DNA from: Serendipita indica DSM 11827
Taxonomy: Eukaryota > Basidiomycota > Agaricomycetes > Sebacinales > Serendipitaceae
Direction: 5' to 3'
DNA: 64,000 bases
Assembly: GCA_910890315.1 (NCBI GenBank)
Contig: CAJVGD010000006.1
Span: forward strand, 1,550,001 to 1,614,000
Positions 25,473 to 36,122 of this stretch are shown piece after piece; position 1 is the stretch's first letter; every line of letters begins with the position of its first letter. A program made the translations under genes and the position numbers. Under the pieces are notes generated by a model. That model saw only the letters and a program-made list of their open reading frames with translations. It searched no databases and was not told the DNA's origin.

Positions 25473-26978
25473 ATGTGCGTACCTATTCTTGGAGTGGTGG
25501 TTCACTTGCTAATTCTCGTTCGCTCTCTTTCGAATGCAGGCTCTTAGCTTCGCTCGAATGATACATGCTACTCGAATATCTGGACTCGTGTCCCTTTCTT
25601 TTTGGAGCTCGAATTTATTTCTATATCGCGCAAACCACACGAGCCTTCTTTCAGCCGAGAGTCTATTGTCGGCTAATCACCTTGATTTACTTTCTTAATT
25701 TACACTAGTTGTGCTTAAGCCATGGAAACACGGTTGTTCAAATGAACCTTAACTACGCTGAGAACTATCTTTTTCCGTTCCACGACAACAGCACGACAGT
25801 GATGGTACGCGTAAAGCCTCAATTCGATGGAAAATGTGAAATACGATTAGAAATCCTGCTTTTGCGAATGTAATATACGGCGGGATACACGGCCGTGAGC
25901 CCACTGGTTCGTACATCGGTCAAATGGCATTGGTTTCACAAGACACTGAGCCAATCTTTGTATAGAATTCTCATGGATACATGAGAGTACGCGCTCTCAG
26001 GCTGGGGGCGGAAGAACAAGCGAACCAGCCCGTGTCTCGGATTGATTTCTGGAGAACACTCGTCGTACGTACCATCAAAGATCGCAAACCGAGAACAGAT
26101 CTAATTCAAGGTATCGCCTCCGGCGTTCTCAGACGCCATTCCATTGGTTCCCACTTTGCATTTTGGCCTTAGTCTTCAGGGGCAGGTGTTGGGGAAGGAT
26201 TTCAATAGAGAAGGCAGCAGTACGTGTTACAGCTGGGCAAGGGATGCAGATGGACAGATGGCGGATGCTTTGTTGGCTGGTACGGATACTGCACCTTTGA
26301 CCCTCCCACGTCTGACAATGTCCCCAGAGCTCGTTGAACCTTGTTCCTTGTAGCACTCGTATACAACAGACAAGATATCCCATCGTGCTTGCCGTTCAGC
26401 CAGGAGATTGTTCCGGTCAACCTCACCTTGGGGGTCATCTTGACCAGATCCAGCTCTTCTTTAGGGTGTTACCCCGCCACGAAGAGTGACGAAAATTTTC
26501 GGAAAAAATCATGATTTGACATTGTGTCCCCAATTAATCCATTGATATTTCCAGGGGGCCCCTTCTGGGTTTGCTTCGACCATTGCTTGTCATAGAGTCG
26601 AGAGTCACTGCCCGAGGTTCTGATGCTCATGGGACTTCTCTGGAAGCTTGTTTCCTAAGTTTGGGGCGATGGTTGCTCACTCAATCTCTCACGAGGTTTC
26701 GTCCGGCAGCAAACCTCACAGTGAACGTCCGGCTATTCCTTTTCAACGACAAAGGGGTTCAAAGTGACAAAGAAAAGTCCGATTGATATATAACTCAAGA
26801 CAGGATGGGTACGGAGGTCCATTATGGTCAAGAACGAGACGGATGTAAGGCAAATTAACAGAAACAAAGCCACTTATCAGAGCAGGACCATGCTCATGAT
26901 TGTTAGAAGGCGCGGATGGTTTGTGGTCTGGGCAAAAGCCGGAAAAATCTACTACCGCTCTGCTGCAAACCAAGGCTC
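25473..26978. other. Intergenic stretch, nothing recognised
   Basis: About 1.5 kb between two dsRBD copies that point towards each other. Only short unbiased frames are present. I found no third copy, terminal repeats or RNA gene. Confidence 0.45.
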
Positions 26979-27399
26979 CTAATGATACCCATAGGTGTTG
27001 AGCCAGAGCAGAGCACTCTTCGCAGCATCCTCTTTGGCAGCATCTTTTGAGGTAAACCAACCAGAAGATCCGATTTTTGTCCCACCAATCCAAAAGGATC
27101 CAGCCCATCTCTGATCGTGTAATGGTCCCGAACCCTCACTCAAATAATTGGCATTCAAGGAATACTTTTGGAGGCGCTGTGTGAGAAGCTGTCTATGATT
27201 TGGACCCTGGGTTGGTCGGACGGGCTGCTGGACCTGCTGAAAACTCCTGTTCATGCCAGGGGCAGTCGTATGTGCCCGATAAACAGGATGGTTGTTGCTC
27301 CGCTGGGTTCTTTGATTCCATGGTGCTTTCCCGGAGGAGTTCTATCGAGATCGGTCAACTCTGGTGCAGCGACCTCGTCTCAGAACATACTGGGTCCAT
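26979..27399 (-). CDS. Small solo dsRNA-binding-domain protein, copy 2
   Basis: The predicted 123-residue protein is encoded by a 9-nt first exon (27391-27399, Met-Asp-Pro), a 49-nt intron (27342-27390; GTATGT donor, TTGAC branch region, ATAG acceptor) and one main exon. About 50 polar residues rich in Asn, Thr, Gln and Arg (for example GMNRSFQQVQQPV) precede the dsRBD. Within the domain are LTQRLQKYSLNANY (helix 1), GPLHDQRWAGSFWIGG, KIGSSGWF and SKDAAKEDAAKSALLWLNTYGYH (helix 2 and the end). The GPxH and KxxAKxxAA motifs are intact. If the intron is ignored, translation could start at an internal Met (27252-27254), but the upstream stretch shares protein similarity with copy 3, which supports the spliced model. 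Function unknown beyond expected dsRNA binding. Confidence 0.7.
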
Positions 27400-28545
27400 T
27401 TTGGAGGATCACAGTCGACGAATTGAGGCGAAAACGAGAAGCGGCTACTTTAATCTTGCTCTCTTGCAGCATACAGGACAAATATGGGGCGGTCGAAGTC
27501 TGAGGCTCTTCCCAAATTCGTGTGCTTATAGAAGAAAATGCGTCTGACACTGATCTAATTAGAACTTCCATACATAGGGATTCGAGCGGATATATTCCCA
27601 TCAGCCGAGCATGCCAGTAGACAGGCAACAGCATTGTGACTTGGCAACAATGTACAAGAGGCGTCAAGAATACAATCAAGCGAGAAATACGATCGGTTTC
27701 GGGTATGCACATTGTCGATCACGCACCGCATGCTCATGAAACTCGCAGTGAGCTGACGGAAGCAAGTCTCCGACCAAAGCTAGAAGCACATCTCCTACAC
27801 ATCATTCGGTCCGAGTAGAGTCTTTATTCATATCGTCCCGCTGCAGGTTCGCCAGATGGGAATCACCGTTAGCTGTGCGGGCACTGGACAAATATCACGG
27901 AACAATACTCACGAATCCATACCGTTGCTCTGTCTCACCTGGTACTTGATGGACACCAGTCGACAAGAACAGTGCCCAGGTTGGCGGTGGTATCGGTATT
28001 TGCCAGCGAGGCGAACACTAGCCATGGACCTTTTGTCGTCGCCAGGTCGTTGATATAGCCCTAATTGACTACAATAGGTGAGCTTTCAACTTGGGTTCCG
28101 AGTTGCCATAATACAATGGTAGCCCGAGGATCGATGATCTTGATAGCAGATTAGCTACTAGACCAAAATAAACGTGTTGCGTCATGGATGAATGGATGAA
28201 TGGCAAGGGCGCTTTCTGTGCGATGAGTCGGGCGTTTCCGGCCTGCACCTCTATAGATGAAAGGATAGTGGTCAGCTGGTGGAGATAGAGGGAGGATAGG
28301 CAGCCCCGTGGATGGTCTTGAGATGGATGTGATCTCCAATCTTGATGACGAGGCCTCGAGTGATTGGTGCGTGCTGAGCCATTTCAAGTAATGGTCAGTC
28401 TCTTCCATTCATCTCTTTATGTGAGCCTTCGCTGCCAAGAGATGGCAATTAAACTACAATTTTCGTCATTGTGGAGAATGTGATCGGGTTCAAATTTATT
28501 GCTCGACTCTTTTGGACTCCACCGAGACTGTGTTGATTGCGGTCA
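27400..28545. other. Intergenic stretch between dsRBD copy 2 and the permease
   Basis: About 1.1 kb holding the promoters of two divergent genes. I see no convincing coding frame, RNA gene or repeat in it. Confidence 0.4.
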
Positions 28546-31167
28546 ATGTCCGAGACAAGCAAAGGTGGCGGTATCCCACGTTTGAATCAACAACAGAGAC
28601 CCCAAAGTCCGCTGCAACATGCCTCATCCACACGACGACGCATTCACTCACGTCTGTCGCAGCCAAGGGCAGTTGCGAACGCTCATCCACTGCAAGATGA
28701 CAGCGAGGGTCTCGACACTGTTCCAGAGCTTCCAATCAGCCCTCGTTCGTGGAAAGAGGCTGCTGAGAAGAGGTCTCAACCAGGTTAGTTGACCGGTTGG
28801 AGGGTCGTGGATCACAGAGAACTGATGTCATGCTCTAATACAATGATAACACAGAGCTATTCGACGACATACATGACGACAGTTCCGTGCATCCACCATC
28901 GTTTGCCCAGAGCGAATTTGAAACTATCGTCAGGAGGCAAAAAACGAATCCTCATGGCCTCAAGATAGTCAATATTCCATCTCGATATCCGACTCTAGAC
29001 AACGATTGGGAGTTTGCTGTAAGTGTTTTGCCCCTTGTTGGCGGGTCGAAGCCGACCCTTTTCCAGGGATGGGGCTCCATGAGTTATCTCGAACTCTCGC
29101 AAAATGACATGGAAGCCGCAAGAAAAGAGTTGAAACAGGTTTCCAAAACATTGGATCCTCTGCGAGTGTCTTCCATCGCTGCGAATGCGGTCGTTGGGAG
29201 CGTATTCTACAGTTTTCCAGCTGGTACGTGCAGGTCTCAGTACTTGGCTTATATCTTATCGTTATAAAGTTGCTGCTGCATCTGGTGTTCTCTCGCCAAT
29301 TGCCCTCACCGTCGCATGTCTCCTCCTGACATTGTATAAGCCCGTGATGCGAGAGTTGGGCTCTGCAGCACGTTCCAACGGATCAAACTATACCTACCTT
29401 CTACAGTTTTGTGGCAAAACCGCCGCTCTGATGGGTGCCGCGGTGACCCTTCTTGATGGCGTCGCAACGAGCGCCGTTTCAGCGGCGACAGCTAGCGAAT
29501 ACCTAGCAGGGGAGTTTAGCAACCTGCCTATACCTATTCCAGCAATCTCCATTTGCTTCCTGACAATCATTACCTTGATTGCCCTAGCTAAGGCACGGGA
29601 CAGCACTATCGTGACACTTTCATTCTTCTTCATTCATGTACGTTTCGATCATATACCACAATATCGCTCTGACGGGAATAAAGGCGGTGACAATGATCGT
29701 TCTCATGCTAGTCTCTTGCACTGCATGGGCGAAGAGAGGATCGGCTACACTTCTAGTAAACTGGTCTCAGAGACCAACCAGTCCCTCGCAAATCATCCAT
29801 GACTTGTTCTTTGGTGCGTCAATTGGCTACCTCGGTGTGAGCGGGTTCGAGACCATACCGTCCTATGTCGAAATGGTGGCGCCTCAGCATTACTCGACCG
29901 TCATCTCGACTATCATCAGTTCGGTGACCCTTTTGAATGGACCTTTGATGCTCTTGGTATATGCGCTGCTACCCTCGGACCAAATCCTACACGGCACCAA
30001 TATTCTCTCAGTGCTTTCTGGTGAAGTAGGAGGTCACTGGCTCCGTACATTACTCGTCGTGGATGCAATGCTTGTGCTATGTGGTGGAATGGCTACCGGT
30101 ATTTTCACCGCCTGCAATCTAATGACCACTCTCACTCACGACGGGGTACTGCCGAAGTTCGCCCTACGGCCCATGCCATTGACCGGGCAACCATTCCTCA
30201 CGCCCATCTTCTTTCTCCTGGCATGTATTGTAATGTATGCCACCGCCGCCTTCAGATTAGCCACTATGTCTTCTATCTTTTCTGTCACTGTTCTGACAGT
30301 TCTCCTCATGGTGCGTCTTCAAACATAGTGCCAAAATCTTGCTCATATACAATAGTATCCTATATCGAACATACTCTTAAAGTTCAATCGCGACCGACTC
30401 CCACGCAAGTATAAAACCTCGCTCATGATGACGGCTCTAGCGTTCGTTTCGACATTAACGGTGCTGATTGGCAATCTCGTACTGAGGTGGGTGCTTGAAT
30501 CTTGAAAGAAAATCGTAAACTTAGGAACTTTACCTAGTCCCATTGCGCTTGGTCTCTTTGCGTGCTACTTTGCTTTCATTCTCGGAAGTCTCCTAATCGC
30601 AAAATCACAAGCAAAGATTGCCCGTGTAGTCATCTGGCTCTACGGACAGAGCGAGGTATTCCAAAAGTTCAAGCTCACACGAGGACTGGACGTCGTCTGC
30701 GTCAAGCTTATCAAGGCCACACGCCGTCACCCAATCTGCGTTTGGGTCAAGGGAGATGACGTAAGTGACGGTTATTACTGTTCATTTGGTTCACACGTAT
30801 CCACAGATTTATCATTTACTCGAGTACATTCTGTACGTTCGTCGAAACGAGCCCACGGGACGCATCATTTTTCTTCATGCGTATCACGACGTGGAAAACA
30901 TTCCATCCGAGTTGGCACCGAATACCAAGATTCTCGACGAAGCACTCCCCTCGATTACTCTTGATCTAACTTTCGTCCCCGGAACATTTGGTCCAGAGGT
31001 AAGGATTTCCACCGTATATCGATTGCGGTTCTAACCTCATTTAGCTCGTACAAGCTGCAAGCAAGAAACTGAACATTCCAAAGAGCAGCATGTTTGCTTC
31101 CTGTTTCGGTTCCAATCATCCTCATAGTCTTGCTGACTACAGAGGTTTACGAGTAATTCATCATTAG
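28546..31167 (+). CDS. APC-superfamily amino-acid permease with a C-terminal cytosolic domain
   Basis: Membrane transporter of the amino-acid/polyamine/organocation type. A polar N-terminus of about 180 residues precedes the first helix (VSSIAANAVVGSVFYSFPA, about 29165). Helices follow to about 30600, including GSNYTYLLQFCGKTAALMGA, the IGYLGVSGFETIPSYVEM segment and a GIFTACNLMTTLTHDGVLP loop. After the last helix a soluble domain of about 170 residues begins (VWVKGDDIYHLLEYILYVRR) and contains TGRIIFLHAYHDVENIP and a final SSMFASCFGSNHPHSLADYRG. This looks like an alpha/beta fold of the universal-stress type, but that is inference. The start is the ATG at 28546; a TTG nine bases earlier is not used. 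Introns fall at about 28785-28855, 29223-29268, 29638-29700, 30311-30355 and 30760-30805. Substrate not predictable. Confidence 0.82.
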
Positions 31168-31242
31168 CAACATCTTTCTTCGGGTCAAGAAACGTCCTTG
31201 TTCAATGTAGATACATCGTCGCACTACTAATCGGACACCGTT

Positions 31243-32565
31243 TCACTCTTTTAGTCGCTTCTTTTTACTGGCCTTTGACGATTCGGGATCTTTACTCCGC
31301 TCTTCTTTCTTTCTCCTCTTCCGCTCTTTCTTGTCTGAGGATATCTCCGCCACTGTAATAGCGGCTTTCTCGGCTTCCTCGTTTTGGTCGATATTCCGGT
31401 TTCCCCTCTTACGTTTCTTGTCACGTTTACGGTCCTCGACTATTTCGGTTGACTCCGGCTTAGTGATCGTAGGCTGGATGGCCGGCTGTTCGATTGTGCT
31501 ATTTGTGATATGTGCACGCCGGGCTTTGAGTTTTGCCGCAAAGTAGTCCGCAACCGACGTCGAGGATGTAGTGAGCTGGTCGTCTATGATGGCAGGAGGC
31601 TTGGCGGCTTGTTCGGTCGGCTCGTTCTGTGGCGTACTAGACGAGGATGGTAGCTCGGAAGCGAAAATCGGAGTTGCGGAGACAGATGTGATTACTGGAG
31701 TAGGAGATTCCGAAGATGAAACGCCCAGGATTTCGGACAGAGCGGCGGAGGAGAGGGAAGCGAGCTGTTTGGAGGCGCGAAATTTGGCACGGTGTCTGGG
31801 GAACAATCAGTATAATAGTGTCAGAGAGTGGATGTCCAATTGCTTACGCCATATGCGGGGCAATCTTTGGCCGTGTCATCGGCGGAGCGCTCGTTGAGGC
31901 AACTCCCTCTGTGGGGTGACGGAGCTCTCACAAGCTTGGGATACTAGAGCTTTGGCTTCCCTTTTGCGTCGCCTTTCCTCTTTTCGTCGCTGCTTTTCCG
32001 ACTTTCCATCGTCCACTCCCTCTGTCTCCTCTATCTTCTCGCCCAATAAATGATCCTCGGCATTTTTGGGCCTAACAAACCCATTGAAGAGGGCCTTTTC
32101 AATCTTGACGTCCTCCATCCCACCTTCTAGTGGGTTCAGTGCTGTACCATTGAGCTTTTTGAGCACGTTTTCAAAGTCACGGTTTTGCTTCCATGCGATG
32201 GCATTGGGATCTCCCGCACCGTTGGAAGATGGACCGTTTCCGATACCAAGCTGGTTCAGCTTGAGCGCCACAGCGATGTGCGACGTTCGTCCATCTCCAT
32301 TTGCACCGAGGCCACTCCCAGAATCGGGTGTCCAGCCAAATTTAGCTAGATACTGCTGTCCAAAGCGCGAGTTGTCTGTAAAGTAACGTTAATCGACTCT
32401 TCCCTTAATTTTTACCAGATGAAAACGAGCCAAATTGCCAAAGGCTGCTCGAGAAAATAGTGTAAAGGAGGATAGTCTAAAGTCATGATACATACCATGT
32501 GCCCACGTAAGATTTCGAGGGTCTGTTCCTATCCTCTGTTTCTCCTTGCGACCAGCGAGACCCAT
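31243..32565 (-). CDS. PXR1: G-patch protein, PXR1/PINX1 homologue
   Basis: The N-terminus MGLAGRKEKQRIGTDPRNLTWAHD matches the start of yeast Pxr1/Gno1 and human PINX1 in form. A G-patch follows: SRFGQQYLAKFGWTPDSGSG, then LGANGDGRTSHIAVALKLNQLGIG. The middle has DFENVLKKLNGTALN. The C-terminus is very basic, with repeated Lys/Arg blocks (KKERKRRKKEERS, ASKKKRLKE), as usual for nucleolar proteins. PXR1 acts in pre-rRNA and snoRNA maturation by activating the PRP43 helicase, and can inhibit telomerase in yeast. Start ATG at 32563-32565; introns lie near 32370-32500 and 31800-31850. It converges with the permease gene, 75 bp apart. Length is in the family range. Confidence 0.87.
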
Positions 32566-32816
32566 GGGAATCCCGGTTGAGAGCAGAGAGTATCTATGCC
32601 CTCAATATCGTCTCAAATCGACCGTATATAAGAGTTTTCGACCGATGCAGAGCTGGCCTGATCAAAAGCTTGTCGTGGTAAAGTCGAACTCTGCCACCAC
32701 AAAGTATAGTAAGGCCGCTGCTTAACAATGTCCAAATAAGCGAGTGATAGCGACTTTCTCAGTCACGCATCTATCTCTATCGTGACTGAAGGACGCATCG
32801 TGGTGTGTGTTCAGTA

Positions 32817-33105
32817 TCCGTTCCACCGCAGAGTACAAGCATTCCATCCACGACGAGTAATTTACTGGGCCAGCGTTTTCTCATTTCGCCAGAAAGCAGT
32901 AAAAGGATATTGATGCCGTGTAGGATTTGCTCCGAGGGCGACAGCACATCTACCAAGAGTATCGACAAAGGACCATTCAGAAGGTAGCCGAGGTAATGAT
33001 CGTTGACATGATGGTCGACTGGTGCGAGTGACCATTTGGACATAACTACGACGGTGTGGTCCCGACTCCGCCAGCACCGAGGTGGCCAATTGACGCACCA
33101 AAGAC
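32817..33105 (-). pseudogene. Antisense broken fragment of the neighbouring amino-acid permease
   Basis: Read on the minus strand, this roughly 290-bp piece is clearly similar at DNA level to bases about 29812-30098 of the permease gene: GGTGCGTCAATTGG, CAAATCCTACACGGCA and TTACTCGTCGTGGATG are shared. The protein echo is LLNGPLSILLVD...EQILHGINILLLLSGE against LLNGPLMLLVY...DQILHGTNILSVLSGE. The left half is out of frame with the right, and no start, remaining helices or stop belong to it. It is a decayed partial duplicate in inverted orientation. Confidence 0.8.
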
Positions 33106-33785
33106 TGAATATCGACGAATAAGGATACGTGGGTGAGAACTCTACATGTGAGGACTATATGCTCACTGTCCATGGTCGTTCGTGTAAATCGACTGAGGTC
33201 CCACGACCAGTAGATACTTGGCCGAGGGCTAAGGATTCAATACAAGATAGTAGATTACAGTTTATTCTGACTTGTTCCATTTGCTGTAACATTTGTCTAC
33301 TCAACCTGAGAGTCTCGACATAATTGGAAGTGTGCATTTATTGTTTCTACCTGAGCACGCAAATCATAAAAATTTACTCGTGAGTGCGAATTTATCTACA
33401 ATTAACCATAATTTGGGTTTTAAAATGCTATGAGGACTATATAGTGGTTGGAAAGCGGAGACTGGGGAGATGAATTTGACGGCAATCCACTTTAATTTAT
33501 TCTCGTCTCGATCTCTAGATCGAGGAAACACGGGTGGGCTTCTAAGGCGCAGTTGAAATATCTAATTAGAGACTGCATCACCTGTACGTACTTTTATATG
33601 CTCGATCCTGGAAGGATCTCGACTTCAACCCCCCGGATCCTACATTGCCCTCTATTACGCCTCGAGGCTGCACGAAACAAATGACTGGACTGCGTAATCC
33701 TTCAGAATAAGCACAGTTAAAGGACACGAACCCCCAACAGAATCACAACCGACCTTCTTATCATCACATCCTACGGTTTACTGTT

Positions 33786-34424
33786 GGTCTGGGTCACCGT
33801 CGACCCCTCACACAGCACCTCCAAAGATATTCGCTGAACGCCAATTTCATCACTACAGTATCGGGACCCCCGCATGATCAGATATGGACGGGAGCCTTTT
33901 GGATTGGCAAAACAAACATTGGATGGTCTGGAAGTCTCCCGTCCAAGAAGGCTGCGCTGCACCCGACGGCCACATAGGGTCACTCCTCGGCACCAAGAAA
34001 GGGATAGACGGCCTGGCCTCGTTCCTAAAACTCACCAAAGCATTCAGGAAGCGCCCCCAAGACGACGAAGTACGGTAACCGACGCCAGCTACAACCGGAG
34101 ATGGTCCCAAATGGCTGGATACCCGCTGCAAATGAAGAAGATGGTATAATTCCCGTATCCTTTCCTATTTTCGTAACATACTCTTGGCAAACCTTGAACG
34201 ACACCTCCCAGCCTACACTCATCACCTATACAATAGAGCGTACCCTAGACCCACGAACTCAATCACCCTAATAATCACCCCATGTCTTGTTAATGATCGC
34301 GCCTTGGTTCCATGTAGTACCTGCTAGCGAGGGCAAATGAGATCTCTCTCTCTCCAAGAAGGCTGCTAAAGAGGAGGCCGCGAAGAGTGCTCTGCTCTGG
34401 CTCGATACCTATGGGTATCACTAG
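33786..34424 (+). pseudogene. Broken, split copy of the dsRBD gene family, copy 4
   Basis: The left part (33786-33977) encodes the first two thirds of the same domain: HLQRYSLNANF, GPPHDQIWTGAFWIGKTNIGWSG, then SKKAA. It leaves the family sequence and stops at TAG 33975-33977. The right part (about 34340-34424) resumes with SKKAAKEEAAKSALLWLDTYGYH and the family-type stop. About 400 bp of unrelated sequence lies between, and the 14-mer TCCAAGAAGGCTGC occurs at both junctions. No start exon is recognisable. This is either one copy opened by an insertion or two truncated copies side by side. Confidence 0.72.
33942..34366 (+). repeat. 14-bp direct repeat flanking about 400 bp in the dsRBD pseudogene
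   Basis: TCCAAGAAGGCTGC occurs at 33942-33955 and 34353-34366. Both lie at the SKKAA codons of the dsRBD, so the repeat could be a target-site duplication or simply homologous family sequence in two truncated copies. Confidence 0.6.
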
Positions 34425-35751
34425 ACAAGGTGCCAGTATACGATACGTTGCTACACAGGCTGAGGATGCTCACCGTAAACCAACTCGTTCCTTTCCATAA
34501 ATCAAAGAAACATGGACAGTGATACGGGAGACCGACGTAGCCAAATGGCCTGAGGCCTCTTGGGTGGAGCTGGAGTATTTCTTGTTTCGCTTCGATTCCC
34601 CGCGTTTGATCATCCAAATGGCTTGAGTATGCCCGGAGGCGAGCGTGCTGCACGCAAGAGCTGACTGAACTGCAGAATCCGTGAGGACAAACACCGCTGA
34701 ATCGTCGAATATACAAGGACTGGGATCCCTCGCTGAATGCCGTGAAGGAAACTTGTGCTGCTGACCCCCTCACACTACGTCCGGCTTTTCTGTCCATACC
34801 TCCTTAGCGGCCAGGCTTAGGTGAGAGGTATCGGCTCATTTAGCCTATCATAACCTCCCTCTTCCTCTCTCATTCATCGTCTAGCCGTTGACCCCCGGCG
34901 TACCAATCCTTAGAGGGTTGGTCGACGCACCCGTACTGGATATTGATGCGAGCCTACACGTTCGTTGGTTCGATTTACACATAGCATTCCCGCTTTCCCC
35001 ATTTATCTGTCCCTCGAAAGCTTTCGGCCATTAGCAGCCGCCCGGACTCTATAATCTCAAGTGAGTGCAGGTCCGAGACGATAGAACCCAAGTAAAAGGC
35101 AGCTAAAAAGCATGCAAATTAGGTAATGACCCTCGTGCTCACGGCAATGGTCAACATACTAGAATACAGACGAACATACTAAGAATCTGGCACCTCTTTG
35201 GAATATAGCCTGGTGAACGGAATTAAGCATTATGTAGAGATTATAGCCGCAAGCCGTTAGAATCTACGTTTATACACCATATTTCTGAGCGAAAGCTTTG
35301 GGTGGTCCAACTGTCGTGGAGTGGAGAGCCGCTTGCGATGCGTCTTGTCAAACAGAGCCTCGAAGCGGTCTTGTCAAAGGGAGCCAGGCGAACAATCTAG
35401 CGACGTGCGCAGATTACAAAGTGTTTGAATGGAGCGTAGAACATACTATTGCCACGTTGCTCCGGCCGAGATGGTACTGGAAGTACACCGTGTTGGTAAA
35501 AGAGAGGTAGCTCAGCCCCCGATAGAGCTGATTTAATGAACTCCTGAACGTGGACAGACAGGATGGTTTTAATAGTTTCCGCCTCATAGGGTTGGTACAG
35601 ATGAGTACAAGAGGGCACGAGTTGAACGACCACCAGGCGACTGGCCAAAGTTCGTCTCCACCAACGGTCGCCCGCCATTGTACTTGGCAAATATTCGCAC
35701 TGTATTCGTTAGAAATCACCAGCTACAGTCCTACCAGCTTGTCACCCCAAA
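34425..35751. other. Intergenic stretch with a faint duplicated flank
   Basis: About 1.3 kb. Bases about 34645-34770 show patchy resemblance to 33660-33810 (GCTGCACG, GACTG-ACTGC-TAATCC, GACCCCTCACAC-like words in the same order), which suggests an older tandem duplication of the dsRBD 5' flank. Otherwise I see no gene. Confidence 0.35.
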
Positions 35752-36122
35752 ATGTCTCGGTACGCCTCGAGGTCGCGTGTGTTGGTTAGGCTGAGCAGTG
35801 ACACCACAGGCCACATTTTCGGCCCCAGACGACTACCTATGGCATGAACAGCGGTTTTCAGCAGGTGCAGCAGTCCGCTCGCCTGGCCCAAGGTGCAAAC
35901 CATGAACAGCTCCTGATGGAGCGCCTGAATCGATATTCTATGAGAGCCAAAAACATGACTTGGGGGTGGGGGCCACATTATGATCGGAGATGGGCTGGAT
36001 CATTTTGGATCGGAAGTGTGAAAATCGGAGCCTCGAGGTGGTGGCTTATGTCCAAGGATGCTGCGAAAGAGGACGCGGCGAGAGACGCGTTACTCCGCTT
36101 AGATAGGCATGGGTATCACTAG
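35752..36122 (+). CDS. Small solo dsRNA-binding-domain protein, copy 3
   Basis: The predicted 106-residue protein comes from an 8-nt first exon (35752-35759, ATGTCTCG), a 50-nt intron (35760-35809; GTACGC donor, ACCACAG acceptor) and one main exon. The N-terminal segment RPHFRPQTTTYGMNSGFQQVQQ aligns with HPVYRAHTTAPGMNRSFQQVQQ of copy 2. The dsRBD runs from LLMERLNRYSMRA through GPHYDRRWAGSFWIGSVKIGAS to MSKDAAKEDAARDALLRLDRHGYH. The second-helix SKDAAKEDAA is identical to copy 2. An in-frame TGA just before the acceptor shows that the main exon cannot extend further left. An unspliced start at 35844 would still give a full dsRBD. Role unknown. Confidence 0.7.
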
